Positions 25,590-38,300 are shown, counted from the stretch's first letter. The stretch: DNA of 64,000 nt from Phylloscopus collybita (GCA_027886175.1 JAJNNQ010000002.1:10722001-10786000); one strand, 5' to 3'. Notes: generated by a model from the sequence alone, not told the origin. A program made the numbers and translations.

Positions 25590-25968
25590 AGAGGATCAGC
25601 TGAGGACACTTGGCTTGTTCAGCCTGGAGAAGAGGAGACTGAAGGGAGACCTCATTGCAGCCTTCAGTATTGTCACAAGAGAAGGAGAGGGGAAAGTACT
25701 GATCTCAGTGGTGACCAGTGACAGAACCCAAGGAAATGGTCTGAAGTTGTATTGGGAAAGGTTTAGGTAGGATAGCAGGAAAATGTTCTTCATTCAGAGA
25801 GTGGTTGGGCACTGGAACAGGCCCCTCAGGGAAGTGGTAGCACCAAACCTAGCAGAATTCAAGAAAGGTTTGGACGTTCTCAAGCACATGGTGGGATTCT
25901 GGACAGGAGTTGGATCAGATGGTCCTTATGGATCTCTTCCAACTCAGCATAATCTATGACTCTGTGAG
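25590..25968 (+). mobile_element. CR1 LINE, 3' fragment
   Basis: This is a 5'-truncated CR1 (chicken repeat 1) non-LTR retrotransposon. Recognisable blocks come in the usual order: 'cagcctggagaagaggag', 'gagacctcattgcagcc', 'ggaaatggtctgaagttg', 'gcactggaacaggcccc', 'agggaagtggtag', then 'ggtccttatggatctcttcc' and the degenerate tail 'tctatgactctgtgag'. The fragment holds the end of the reverse-transcriptase ORF and the 3' UTR. It has many indels and cannot encode protein. CR1 ends in short 8-bp-type words and not in poly(A), and this copy shows that. The family call is from recognition of these blocks; the subfamily is not resolved. The 5' boundary is uncertain by about 20 bp. Confidence 0.95.
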
Positions 25969-26029
25969 ATGTAACTGTCCCTGGAGAGGAATCACACCAG
26001 CTAAAAAGCACGTACCTCCTGTGTCTTGC

Positions 26030-26065
26030 AGGACACAAAACAGGACACACAAAAGGACACAAAAC
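26030..26065 (+). repeat. 12-bp x3 minisatellite
   Basis: There are three adjacent 12-bp units: aggacacaaaac, aggacacacaaa, aggacacaaaac. The outer two are identical and the middle one differs at two or three positions, depending on alignment. The array lies between two CR1 3' ends, about 60 bp after one and 60 bp before the other. It is a short tandem array and encodes nothing recognisable. Confidence 0.85.
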
Positions 26066-26125
26066 AGCATCATTTAAACCTCTGTAGGGAACAGATGTAG
26101 AAACAATTGTCCTGTGGATAGCAGG

Positions 26126-26187
26126 AAGTTGAAGTCAGTGATTCTTATGGGTCCCTTATAACTTGATACAACCTCTGAACTCTGAGA
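26126..26187 (+). mobile_element. CR1 LINE, extreme 3' tail relic
   Basis: The stretch 'gtcagtgattcttatggg' followed by 'tcccttataacttgata' and 'ctctgaactctgagag' matches the terminal 60 bp of avian CR1 elements (typically a '...gatccttatgggtccctt...' stretch, then a 'tctatgattctgtg' tail). It is in the same orientation as the larger CR1 that ends about 160 bp upstream. It could be an independent, severely truncated insertion, or a second 3' end from a nested or duplicated event. The identification rests on a short match, so it is less certain than the larger copies. Confidence 0.65.
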
Positions 26188-29100
26188 GCAGTGGACCAAA
26201 GCAGGTGTGTTTTCCTCTGTGGAACAAAATGTTCTGATAGGAGGGAAAAGACACCATGAGAAACAAGATTTGTCAAGTAGAAAAGCAAAGAACTAGGTTG
26301 TGAGTTGAAGACAAAGACTGGGAGAGTTAAAGTTGAATGGAGGAAAGGTTTAAGAGTGGGAGAGGGTATTATCTGTGTAAGGGTGAGGTTCTTGGGCTAG
26401 ACTTCAAAAGTACTTTGCCTTTTACATTTGTAAAGATGAACAGGTAACTTCATCAGTTTACACAGCTCTCCTGTCCTTGGATACTCTGTCCACCATCTCC
26501 AAACCCTAGTGTGACTATCCCTCTAGCAGCTCTTCGTTCTTCCCCTCATGCCCTGACCCTTTGGGACAGCCTGGGGAGGATGGACAACACCCTGGGGTTC
26601 CCAACACTCAGAGGGAAGGATTTCCTGCCTCCCACTCTCTGCCTCAGTCTCAGACACCTCCTGCCATGTGCCCCAGAAGGAGCAGTAGCCTTGCATTCCC
26701 TCCTTTCAGCCCTAGATGTGTTTTCCTTCCGCCTAGCACTGGCTGCAGTGTGGACCTTTGCAGGAACTGCAGCACGGCCCCAGGGACTTGAAGGAACTGC
26801 TTCTCTAGGGACAGCTTTTGTTTATTATGTTCAGATACAAATCTCTTCAATTATTTGGGAATGATAGGTTTCTCCCCTTGGAACTGAAACACACAACCTT
26901 TGTCAGATAGAGGTAGAGCAAAGCAACTGGCATTCATGAGCTGCTGCTTGGCATGAACAAATGATATTGAGATAAGACAGTGTAAAATAAAGGTTTCTGT
27001 TTTCCCTGATTATGCACAGATACAGTACAGGCATGGGGGAGGCTGGGGAGAGGGAAGGGGCTGTGAAGTGGCAGAATCACAGATGCATTACACACTCTGA
27101 ATTTATCCACAAGTCTTTTTAACACCTTAGCAAACTAGGCTGGAGTAGTATTTCCTACTTTTGGTTTTCTGGTTAACTGCACAGTCAGAAATATTTTATA
27201 TAAAACAGGTGAAACACAAAGACAGAGAGAGAAATAGAAAAGTATACAAATATTGGCCACAGTTGTTATGCCTTTTTCAGCTTTGCAGAATGCCGGAAAA
27301 CAAGATTTTATCAAAATCTTAAAGGGCCCAATTGTTTCAGCAGCTCCTTAGGCAGATTAGAAAATGAGAGCAAAGAAGGTTGTAGATGATAGTTTTCCTG
27401 CTTTTGTTTTTAATTTTTATATTGGATTGGCATTTCAGTGAGATCAGGTTTGTTTATTTCTTTCCATACAATAATAACTTTGTGGGGAAGAAGAAAAAAA
27501 GGCTTAAAATAGTTATTAGAAGCAGAAACCTTGGCCAGGCAACTGGGTCTATTTCTTTTTTGATAGAAGTCAATGGAAAACTCATATCAATGTCAATGCT
27601 TTGGAGTTTTTTGGCTGCATTTATCATGCCAGATAGACAGGTGATAGATAGAGTGCTTCACATGCCTGGAATATTTTTTCCATGAAAAATGTGACAGATA
27701 CCACCAGACACTACTACAGTAGCATAATGCTTCAGCACTGATTTCTAGAATTCCATGATGGACTTCATTAATCATGAACATGCAACCTGTAATAATAATG
27801 CATAGTAGAAATGTAATTAGAATAATAATTAGGGTTTTTAAAAATTTCTTTCAGAATTGAAATTAGTAGAGCAGGTTGATGGAACCTAAGAAAGCATTCA
27901 CACAATGGAAAAAGGATCATTCCCACATTCTGTGTTGAACTAATGTAAATAAGATTAGAAGTCATTTAAAACTATCCACTTGAGACAAACAGTGAGAGAA
28001 CTCTCCACAAGTGGACTAATTATCTTGCTTACTCAAACAGGGACTTAAAGCCATTTGGTGTGGGATCCATAAATTAGTCTGTTTTTTTAAAGGTTGCTTC
28101 AAACTGTATCTATATTTTCCTGATGGAAATGCCCTTCACATCTTATGAACCATGTCAATCAAGACAGCAGCAGAGTCTCTTCATGGCTGAATACAGACAT
28201 GCACAATCTGCCTCTGGTTCATGGTCTGGCAATCCCCCCTGAAGACAGCACATCCCATCAGTGCCTGGGTGCTGGTGTCCCCTGCACTGCTGGTGTACCA
28301 GTTGAGTCTTTCTGAGCACCCACTGTAAATGTTGATCCCAGCAGACATCGGAGTTAAGTGAAACAATCAGGGAAAATCAGGTAGCAGGAGGTCACATGGG
28401 TTTCCTGGAAACTTTGGAAACTTGCCTGAGTGTGGAGGCTTTGCAGCGTCACCCAGCCCGACCCCTGAGTGCTGAGTTCAAAACCCAGCAACTGCAGTCC
28501 TCACAGCCAGCCAGCTGAGCAGAAGGCAGAGCTGCACTCCATGGCCAAAATACATAATGCACCAGATCCTCATCCTATGTAAACAGGGAAATGACTGTAG
28601 CACAGCTATGCCAATTGACTCTAATCAAGGCTGTGGGCCAAGAACTCAAAGGGCATATCTACAGGGCTCAAACCAGGGGTGTATTACAGATCTCTGAGTT
28701 GGCTTCAAGTATTTTTTATATGGCACAATGAAGTTCCTTATTGTGATGCAAATGTGGACCCCAGAAGTTGCTCAGATTGCCAGATAACTTGGCTACAACA
28801 CATGGTCACAGGTACATGCACACTGGTAGGTATGGATGGTGTCAAGGAGATCTTTGTGTCCTGCCATGCACAATTGTGCACTTAAAGTCACAGAGATTTA
28901 CCTGGTGACACCAATACTAAGGATTTGTATACAACCAAAACACCTGGGTTTGTTTTTTTCTTTTCAGATATGCTTGAATAAACAAGACAACAGATTTGCC
29001 ATGTTATTGTGGTAATGCTCCTGGTGGGAGATGCATTCACTACTTTTATCTTCATTACACTGCCTGCATGTAGCCCTTGAGTATGGGAGATGCTGGAAGG

Positions 29101-29594
29101 TTTGAAATCCTTCTCAGCGAGTCCAGTGACTAAAAATTACCATCTACCTACTCAAAATTATTCAGATCCTTTCCCTGTGAACTGCTGAATCAGATGGATG
29201 TGCACAGTCCAGCTGCCAATGGCAATGGAAAGATCACAGATGGAATGAGCTGGCCGGTGACATTGCACTCCATCTTCTCATACAGCAAAAGCAGCTGTGG
29301 CAAATGCCAGACCATTGTGGGGAAAATTATGTTGTGAGCATCTTATAAGCAGTAGCTTTAAATTTCCATGATTTTCAGAATGGCTTCTTTCACAAGTAAC
29401 TTGAGATACAGAGTGATTGTCCCTACATACCTACCAAATAGATGTGCAGAGGGTTTCTATAAATCAGTGCTGGAGAAAGGCCACTTTTAAAGTTTGTCTT
29501 TTGGTCTCTTGAGAGAGAGCTATCCAGTGGGTTTGTTTTATCATGCTTGCTGCTGCTTAAAAGAAGACAAAATGTGGCAAGCAGCTCATTAAGA
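26188..29594. other. No gene recognised
   Basis: Unique sequence, somewhat GC-richer at 26500-26800. There, overlapping frames on both strands (up to 117 codons, Pro/Leu/Ser-rich) reflect composition; none matches a known domain. Confidence 0.55.
27565..27600. repeat. Relic of the same hairpin element
   Basis: 'agaagtcaatggaaaactc' is followed 10 bp later by 'atcaatgtcaatg', the degenerate inverted partner of the motif. Confidence 0.4.
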
Positions 29595-29775
29595 GAGAGA
29601 GAGATTGGATCTGTGTTAATATGCAAATGCTAATCCATTAGGACCCTGCTCATACACCAATCAATCAATTAACTCCTCTGTCTCTGTATTGTTCATTATT
29701 TGAAAAATGCTTTTAATCATTTTGCTATGCATTAATTAATAGCATGCCTAGTTAAAGAGGAAAAAAGAATTTTAG
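29595..29775. promoter_or_regulatory. POU/homeodomain motif cluster, possible enhancer
   Basis: The block contains an exact octamer ATGCAAAT (29621-29628), 'caatcaatcaattaac' (29658-29673) and the palindrome ATTAATTAAT (29731-29740) inside a gctat/atagc inverted repeat (29724-29743). Octamers next to TAAT cores are typical of SOX/POU/homeodomain developmental enhancers. That role is inference from motifs only. Confidence 0.35.
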
Positions 29776-30103
29776 CATTCCTTGGGGCTTACATGTACAA
29801 ATATTTAGTATTCAGCTGTGATTCCATGATTAAGATGTACCATATATTCAAAGATAGCACAGGGATTTACAGGAGCAGAGATACAGGGCAATTTGATTTC
29901 ATACCAACTATTTTATATATCTATATCTATATATCTTTTATAAAGCACTTGATAGAGTGTCATTATATGCAATATATTTTTACAAAATAAATACAGATTT
30001 TCAGAAAGAGAAATCAAAGGTTATAAAATATGTTTTTCATTTTTCAGTCATTTAAGAATGCCAGATTTAACCCATGGGGCAAAATAGTAGCAAACGGACA
30101 CAG

Positions 30104-30158
30104 TTCCACTGACTTCAAAAGAAATACTACTGGAGATATGAATTTGGCTCCAAAATTC
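30104..30158 (+). repeat. Relic of the recurring 'CACTGACTTCAA' element
   Basis: 'ttccactgacttcaaaag' is followed by 'aatactactggagatatg' and 'aatttggctcc'. The order of motif, short linker and 'AATTTGGC' end is one I associate with an old dispersed amniote repeat. A library search is needed to name it. Confidence 0.4.
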
Positions 30159-30707
30159 AATGAGGGAGCAATAAACAGAAAAGCTATTCTGGGTGGAACT
30201 GAATTTTCTAAACAATAGTGACTTTCCATTTAAAAAAATGTATTGAGGAAGGAAATGGGTTGCAATATGGGAATGAAAATTCTAAACTGGGCAATAGGTG
30301 TGCAATGGGACAGGCAATTTGAAATTGATACAGAGCTCTGCGGAATTATTTGAGAGTAGGATGAGCTGAGCTTCCTGAATATCCTAGAAGTCAGGCAGCA
30401 TTATTTTACAAATGCTGTGTGCTGGAGTTTGTGGATGTTGTAGAAAAAGAAAGAGCAGCAGTCAAGGTGAGGGAAGAGTGATATACATGAGAATTTAAAC
30501 AAAGGTGACAGTCACAGGGAGTGTCTGAAGCAGATTAATAGATGCAGGAAAAATAGGAGCTGAGAAAAGTTCAGGATCAAGGATGAAATAAAGGTGACAA
30601 AGAGGTAAAGCAAAATGTGAAGCCTGGTTTTGAAAGAATCAGGAATTATTATATGGAGCAAAAGGATGTCCCTCTGCTGTGTGCAGAGCTTTGTTTCTCT
30701 CCTTCAG

Positions 30708-30728
30708 ATGAATATGGCTTTTACGCAG
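30708..30728 (+). other. Candidate 21-nt microexon
   Basis: The + strand reads a pyrimidine-rich tract and AG ('tttgtttctctccttcag', 30690-30707), then 21 nt, then a full-consensus donor CAG|GTGAGT with GT at 30729. The 21 nt is a multiple of three. In one phase it would add MNMAFTQ; in another it would encode xEYGFYA, in frame with an open stretch extending about 130 bp upstream. A competing upstream acceptor at 30684 ('ctctgctgtgtgcag') would give a 44-nt exon ending at the same donor. I do not recognise the peptide and see no neighbouring exon, so the parent gene is unknown. The signal strength is seen in the sequence; exon status is inference. Confidence 0.3.
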
Positions 30729-32177
30729 GTGAGTAATGCCATTAATTTAATTTTTTTTCATACCAGCTGTTGGCTTCAAAGAAACTGTGTATCTGAATAG
30801 GGTTCACAGAAGCAATGATTTGTAGGCTCATTGTTCAGTCTGACCTAACAATCAATTTCTAAGCTGCCCCAGGGCTCATCCTTGTCCCTGTGTCAGGGAG
30901 GCTTCATAGCCCAGTTTGCACCCTCATGTGCGAGTGGCTCCTCTGTTTCACTGCAGCCTTCTCCAAGCAGCCATCACCGGAGTGACCTCTGAGACCTGGG
31001 ACAAAGAGAAATGCATTGCTGTGCAAGTCTTTGCATTTTCTGCCTGCTCTGTCTTAAGTAATTTAGTCAGAGACAAGGAAAACCCATGCATTATGGGCTG
31101 CTAATTCTCGGCACACATCTGCCTTGTTAAGTATGACTCACAAAGCTCAAATTGCAGAGTGTTTATGCGTTTGAAATCCTGAAGCTTTTACTGTTACAGA
31201 AGGAAAATGACTGATCCCCTCACTTAGAGGGTTGTTTTCCAAAACGTTACTATACTAAGAATTTCTAGGAAAATCACTACTGCCATAAAGCATCAAGTTA
31301 GATTTTATTAGTGGGTATATGCTGAGTACAGTGCATACAGAGTTGAAATGCTATCTACAGTTGTGAGTTAACCCTTATTTTTATATAGCATAAGCTTATA
31401 TTCCTTTTCTCTTTCTGACCTTTGTGAATTGTGTTTATATGTTCTATTTTGGGAGGACATTTGAAAATCTGTTCAAAAGCAGCATGGAGTAGTAAAATAA
31501 GCAGAGGGCAGGACCTTGCAATTTATAGCTCAGGTCATGCCAGTTACTTACTATTTATTACTCATATTATTTTGCCTTAATGGTATGAATATACTTTTTT
31601 GGCTTCACTGTGGTAATTTTCTTAAATTCCAAAATCAGATTGCTTCTTTATTGGATAATGCTTGCTGTGAAGCTCCTGAAAACAGAAAAAGAGGAAATGG
31701 TGGTAAAATATGGACAAATGAAAGTGCTTGTTCAAGGTCACCCTCCAAGAAAGTAACAAACCTGGGAATAAATAAATACTGAGCCGGCAAGTGAGCACTG
31801 TGAAAATGCCAAGGGCCAAAGCATATGTTTCATTTTAGGGGAACTACTGAGTTTGTAAAATGGAGCTACTTGAATGAATTAACCCATGATCTAACCTATT
31901 GTCTGCCCTATAATATTTACAGCATACCAGGCTTTGGGGGTGTTATGGAAGAGATGACAGCCTTTGAGCAGGAGCTTGTTAGAAAAAGAATGGTTAGAAT
32001 ACCTGTGAGTGTATAAGACTTGGACTTAAAGCCTTTAGTTGATTTGGGTTGGAAAGTTTTCAATGCTTTCAGAGGGTAAAATATGAAAATATTAGGTTTC
32101 TTCAACTTTTTCATGAAAAGAACTGAAATGGAATTTTTGTAAGAAATAGGACTTATAAGAACACAGAGCATCTTTAT

Positions 32178-32191
32178 AAAAAAAAAAAAAA
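32178..32191 (+). repeat. Poly(A) tract, 14 nt
   Basis: A simple run of 14 A in unique sequence. Confidence 0.85.
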
Positions 32192-34230
32192 TCAACTGAA
32201 AAATTTTGACCAGCTCTAATTTTGAGCATGAGACACTGTGCCTTTCCCTGTTGTAGGAGGTGGAGCTTGGTAGCAGCTGCTGTGGGGACAATATGAGTAA
32301 CTCCTCTGGAAAACCACCGTGCTAATGTGATGGGGAGTGGCCTCAAGATGCAGGAATCATTTTATTTATTAAAAGCCATCACTCAAACACTGACAAGAAG
32401 GACAAATAAGTTACTGTGGCTCTGGCCTAAGATGTGAAATCCTGACACTCATTCCTTACTCTACCTCTGTGCACTGAACTTGAGATTAAAACTTCTCAGA
32501 AGTATTAAGTGCTGAGATATTTTTATTTTACTTTGCCGTCCATAAACCGGGAGTTTAACACTTCCCTGCTTCACATGGACTATTGGGTGGAAAAGAGCAC
32601 GTGATGTCTGTGGAGCTGTATGGCTACAAAGGCCAGCAAGACATCCAAGGTTCTGTTGCTAAGGAATATTAAACAGGAATTTTGGGTGCAAAGGAGATAT
32701 TGTATCCAGCAGTATCCCAAATTCTAGTGGACACAAAGGAAATGAATAAACTTGGACTCATTCATCTCAGCACCATTTAAAAGATTTGGACAATGAGTTC
32801 TCACTGGGAAAGGACAAAAATCTGTAATGGAATTTTTTTTTCCAAGGCATTAAACAGGAAATTCCAAACAATGGAAAGCTTAAAACATTAAATCTAGCAC
32901 CAAGACTATGAATGTACTTCCTTTCGTAGGTATTTGTTTAGATATGGAAAGAGTGAAAAATATTTATTGCCTTTTCTTCAGAGGCAAGGACATTTTTTTA
33001 AAAGTCACAGGCATGTGATCATGGGGCATGTTTATACACAGCTGAAGCCAGATAGGCTGCAGATTTTATGGTTTGGGTATGGAGAGGCAGAAATTGCACA
33101 GCTCTCTGTGCTGATCTCCCCTGCATTCCTGGGAAGAGGGAACTGCAGAACTAAGCACTTCTGAGGCTCGAAGAATTCACCAAGAGACACTCAGCTAACC
33201 CTGTGATTACTTCTATCTGTGCCTATAAACATACTGTAAATTATTATGGTATGGGAAGTTGTGTCCTTGCATTGATTGCAGATAACAGATGATGCTTTAA
33301 ACAACAGAAAAATGAAGTCCTCCCGCTCCTGATATTTTCACCGCTTCTTTTCTTTACTAATTTTCAATGTCAGAGGCAGTTTGTGCCAAAGTGCTAAAGT
33401 GTTGCTTCCATAGATTTGCAAAAAGAATTAAGCTCTCCATCCATCTCCTCTGAAGAGTGTATTGATATGCTCCTCTCTGCATGTGAGATAGAAGAGAAAC
33501 AGCTCTGCAGAGGCACAGAACTGGAGATAATATTTAAGAACTACCAGTTAGGCCACAGTTTTTCAAAAGAGTTGTAACCTGGCTTAAAGTTTATCCTTCT
33601 TTCTCTGAGAAATCTGTGAATAACTGTTCAAAACAGAGACATGCCCCCATTAATGCCTTGCCTTGGGCCCCATCCCCTCCCTGCCCCCTTGCTTTGTCTC
33701 TCAGAGCTGCTTGGTAGGTTTGTTACCAGAGTTAGACACAGAAATCTGGACACAAGCTAATGAAAACCCTGCACCTTTCAGTCAACCCTTTCAGTCACCA
33801 TAAACATCTTGTGCCCAGGAAATCTGTTCCCAGCAAGCTTTTGTCTGCCAGATCCATGATTCTCCATGAGTCACCCATAAGAAATATGAAAACCAGAGCA
33901 AAAAACTCCTCTCTGGATCTAAGCAGTCACTACTCCTAAGTCATCAAAAATGAAATGCAAGATTTCCTAAAACAGGAAGTTTAATAAAAAAATATATACA
34001 TAAGCAAAACTGTAAATATGCTGGAATATTTTAATTAAACCCTATTTTCAAGGCTCCTAAATTCATGTTTTCCTATTTTTTTTCCTAAACTAAAGCTAGA
34101 ATTGTATTTTTTTAAAAAATGTGATTTGAATTACATTCTTTTCCCATATTTCCAGTAAGTGCAATTTTAAAAAGGTTTTCCCAACACCTCCAAGTATTGT
34201 AATATCTTTGCAGATGAATTCCAGTCACAA

Positions 34231-34245
34231 CCACTGACTTCAATG
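34231..34245 (+). repeat. Short copy of the recurring motif
   Basis: ccactgacttcaatg is an almost full match to the motif core, in otherwise unique AT-rich DNA. A weaker related block lies at 59517-59537. Confidence 0.35.
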
Positions 34246-35222
34246 CTCTGCTTAAAAAATGCAATATATGCCACTATGCTTGGGAGTGGCTTTGCATAAG
34301 GAAGTGGTTTTAAGTAGACACAGGTGCTTCTAGAGTTATTATAACTTGTTTGTCTCTAAAGTAATTTTGGGTGGGGAACAAAAAATATTTGAACATGACA
34401 GGAGTGAAACAATGTCAATGAACTATCCTGAACTCCACCAGTTCTGTATCAGTGCCACATTTATGTGTATAGACCTTAAAAAAACATCAGAGACCGAACA
34501 CAGAGACGAGCAGAGGGAATGGATTAGGAGCCCCCACAGCTGATCACGGGCCTGGGACTGTGCAGGCTTGTGTCTGAGTCCTTGTCTGACCTCGGGAGAG
34601 ATCTTGCCCCCTCTGTCCCTGTTGTGCCTTATTTATCCTGTTTATGAGATGAGGTTAATGATTTTGACTTCTTTTGTAGAGAATGTTGAGACCTGCCAAT
34701 GAAAACTGCCACAGGAAGAAGGCTGAGGACTGTTACAATAACTGTAGTGGTCATTCCCGGGGCTTTTGAAATAATGAAGATAGGAACAACCCAGAAATAG
34801 ATCCTTTCACTAGACGGGCACTCAGTGGGTGAAAAATATTGATTAAATCAAATGCCAATTACATCTGTTAGGCAGCAAATATATTTATTTCTCTTTTAAC
34901 TTGGAGGTTAGCATCTTTCTCTGTGATTTCTATAGGTTCCCACTTGGCAGCCTGTGCCTGGCAAGGAAAATATCTGATCAGTGGTGATATGCTTTGCTGA
35001 ATCTTACCTTTCAAGGTTATTTTCTGGGTCTTAATATTTTGCCCAATTCCTTCATGGAGCTACTGGATCCCACTGCTGGATTTTCTCTTCCCTGCTGAGC
35101 TCAGTTTGTAGAACCACCTAAATTACATCCCTAATTTTTCTGGTGTGGTTTAGCCCTTCAGGTCTGAATCTTAACCCTTTTCCTTATTTCTAGTAGCCAC
35201 AGTAATGCCATTTTCGTTAAAC

Positions 35223-35224
<2 letters not shown>

Positions 35225-35261
<37 letters not shown>

Positions 35262-35263
35262 TA

Positions 35264-35294
<31 letters not shown>
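35225..35294 (+). repeat. T36 plus (GT)12 compound microsatellite
   Basis: Thirty-six T residues (35225-35260) are joined to 'gtatgtatat' and then 12 GT dinucleotides (35271-35294). This is a simple compound microsatellite. An open frame of 172 codons starts just upstream and passes through it, giving a run of Phe and then Val/Cys. That N-terminal part is repeat-derived and the rest matches nothing I recognise. Confidence 0.97.
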
Positions 35295-35300
<6 letters not shown>

Positions 35301-38300
35301 TCACCCCAGGAACTTTGTGTGTTGGGACCACACCACTATGAAGTGATGAAATCCAAGTGGTTGCTTTGCCTCCAGAGATGCCTTGAACAACTATGGCCCT
35401 CTACCCAATTCCCACTCACTTTATTGGCAGCTATTGCTATGTCACTAGCACAGATATTAATGTGTCTTCCTGGACAATTCTCCAGGATTTGTCCCCATTG
35501 TGACATCAGAAGAGTTTTGCCAGGGATTTTAAAAAACAGGCAAGCCAAGATTTTAGCACAGTACATATATGAAACACATAGTAGGAAAAGATCATGGCAT
35601 CAATACATATTTTTGGCAAAAAAAACTTTTCCTTACAAAAAATTCTTGGGGGCAATTACATTACTTAAATTAAACCCCTGTAAAATTAGAGCACGGAGTG
35701 CAATGAATCAGGGAGAAGTCTGAGGGTTTTGTTAGCAGGTTGTAGCCCCTAGCGACAGACAGACTGATTAATACTGAAACTGCCTCCAGCAAAGGGATCC
35801 TGTGTAGGAGATGAGACCTGTGCATTACTCACAGAGGTCTCCTGGAGAGGCCAGAACACTTTCAGCCTTCCAGTTTCAGTTTGACACTGGGTCAGAATGT
35901 ACAAGCTTGGAAATGAACAGGAAAGGGTTTCTCCCGCCTTGGGAAATTCAAGATATTAATATGTGTAGCACAATTTAATTCACTTCCATAAATCCCATCC
36001 TACAGCAGGATCTAAATGCTGTCTATTTAGAAAATCTTGTCTTGTTATTTTTTGTTTTTTTAAAGCAATTTTCCCTCTACCCTCCTTCCCCCCTCCCCTC
36101 TTCTCCCCTTTCGTAAATCTTCTGTAATCAAAATAGTTTTCTCATTACAGTTTCTGTCTCTGACATTAAAAAAATATTTTAAAATTCATAGCACATTGCT
36201 TGATGTTAAACTTTGCTCAATAATAGACCATTAGTTTACTTGATACATGACTCTCTGAATACTTTGTACCAGTAAATATAACAAACTCATGATAATTACT
36301 GTGTGTAACATGTTTGCATTCAAACATGACCTTGAACTTACTTTTCAAACATTTCAGAAATGCCAGCTATGATGATGATCTTTGTTCATTACTGAAAGGA
36401 GTTTCTGGTTCGAAATTGTGTAACACACATTTATATCTATTAAAAATGACACTGTAGAGCTATTTTTATTGTTTTAAACTTCTAAAACACTTTAAAATCT
36501 CAGTAGCCCTCTGAGTCATGCGATCCTGTGACCATCTCGGCACTTCTCCAGTCCAAAAGTCTATTAAAAGCTTTGACAAAAGAAACCTTAATTTATTTCA
36601 GAAGCAGTGACAAGGCCAACCTGCATTCTTATTAATACCCTGCTAAAAATGTCACAGGCATATAGCAGCACATTTTACTGAGAAGTATGTAGCCCTACTG
36701 TGAAAAGCAAGTGGTATTATTTTGTGTAAAAATGGACATTATAGAGTGTTTATCAACGCTGGAAAACAACTGCTGCAAGTGAAGGTGGTGCAGCGATACA
36801 ACCCCTGATTTTGTAATCACCTAGGCTTGGTGTTGATCCGTCAGTTCCAGCAGGATCAGCCTCTCTGCAGTGAAGGTGACAGTCCTGTGATGTGTTACCC
36901 TGCCTTGGGATTGGGCTGTAGGCAGTGAGCTAAGGAGCTGCAACTCACCAAATGGTTCAGGCAACTTGCCACGGGAGACAAAACATTCCAGCAGGATACT
37001 GCTGTTGAAAACACACAGCAGCTGGTCCACTGCCCTCTAGTAGATGACAATGACCTTAAACTTACAGCTGAGAAGTGACCCTCACCTACACTATATTCTG
37101 CAAATACTGAAGAGCTTTGCTCCCAGTGGAAAAAAAAAAAAAAAAAAACCTCATAAGGAAGAAATTGTCTATTGTCTAGGAATTGGTGTGGAGAAACGTG
37201 AAAATGTCTGCTTCCAAACAAGAACGACACCATCTCAGCTGGAGCTTCCTATATTGAGAGAGTGGGCAGATTCTTCCCTGCTTTGTAAGTTTAATTACTC
37301 AAATGCTACATTCATGAAGAGTTAAAATTAGAGGGTCTCTGTCCTTGTGCTAAAAACAGCAGCCAGTTCCACTTCTCTAAATCCTGTTTACATTCAAACT
37401 ATTGAGGCTGCTTTAATTAACAAAGTGAAAGTGACACTGGTGCCAGTCATTTATACTCCCTTATGCACATTTACATGCAGCTTCTCCCAAGCCTTTTCTA
37501 ATTTAGGCACTGTCCACATTAGAATTCAAGCCATTCCAGCCACAGTTATGTTTAAATGTGGTTGCATACTAGTTCAAGTTCCAGCATACCATTTCTGACC
37601 ACAGGGGAACCAGAATTTTTAAACTGTTGTGGCTGTTTTCCCTCCCTCCCAAAGCAGTGCAAGCTGTGTTGTGCTGTTGGTGGCAGCTCAGGCCTCCACT
37701 CAATATGTATTGTGTGATTTTGGTAGAGCCTTACATATTTTGACCTGTCTAGGCTCTGTTTCTGTTTCTCTGGATAGACTGGGATTTGGTACCCACTATT
37801 CTGGCAGGCAGAAAGCACAGAAAGAAAATCCTCTGGGACCAAAAGCATTGCATGAGAGCTCTGCTAAACAGGAGTAACAGCAAACCCACTCCTCATAGCA
37901 TGTCAGTAGCAAGGCTATTCCTTCCTCTTAGAGCTTAAATGCTGCAGTTATGACTAAAATGGGGCCATTTTTGAGATAGAATTCCTTACTCAAAAAGATG
38001 GTTTGGATTCTGCTTTTTTTTAAACTATGGTCAGAAAATGGAGATTTTAGGCATCACTGTGATTTGACTTGTATTTCTCAATGAAACAATGCACTGGTAT
38101 AAAATGGACCCATGTAGGCTGGGGAATCCAACCCTCTGGACTTCTGTTTGAATAGCTATTAAATTCTGGCTTTAAATGTTGGTGGACAAGTAAATGCCCC
38201 GTAGTCCACTAAGCAGCAATGCAACAACTTCATTTTCAAATCCTCTGATCTGGTTCAAACCCTGATGTCTCAGAGCAGGGATTGGGGCTAAAAATTCATA

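Larger units (their letters stand above)
29776..35224. other. No gene recognised apart from the candidate microexon
   Basis: Unique AT-rich sequence holding the microexon candidate (30708-30728), two short motif relics (30104, 34231) and an A14 run. No flanking exon was found for the microexon. Confidence 0.55.

Noticed and set aside
35205..35723. 172-codon + strand frame
   Set aside because: The N-terminal third translates T36 and (GT)12. The remainder has no recognisable domain.
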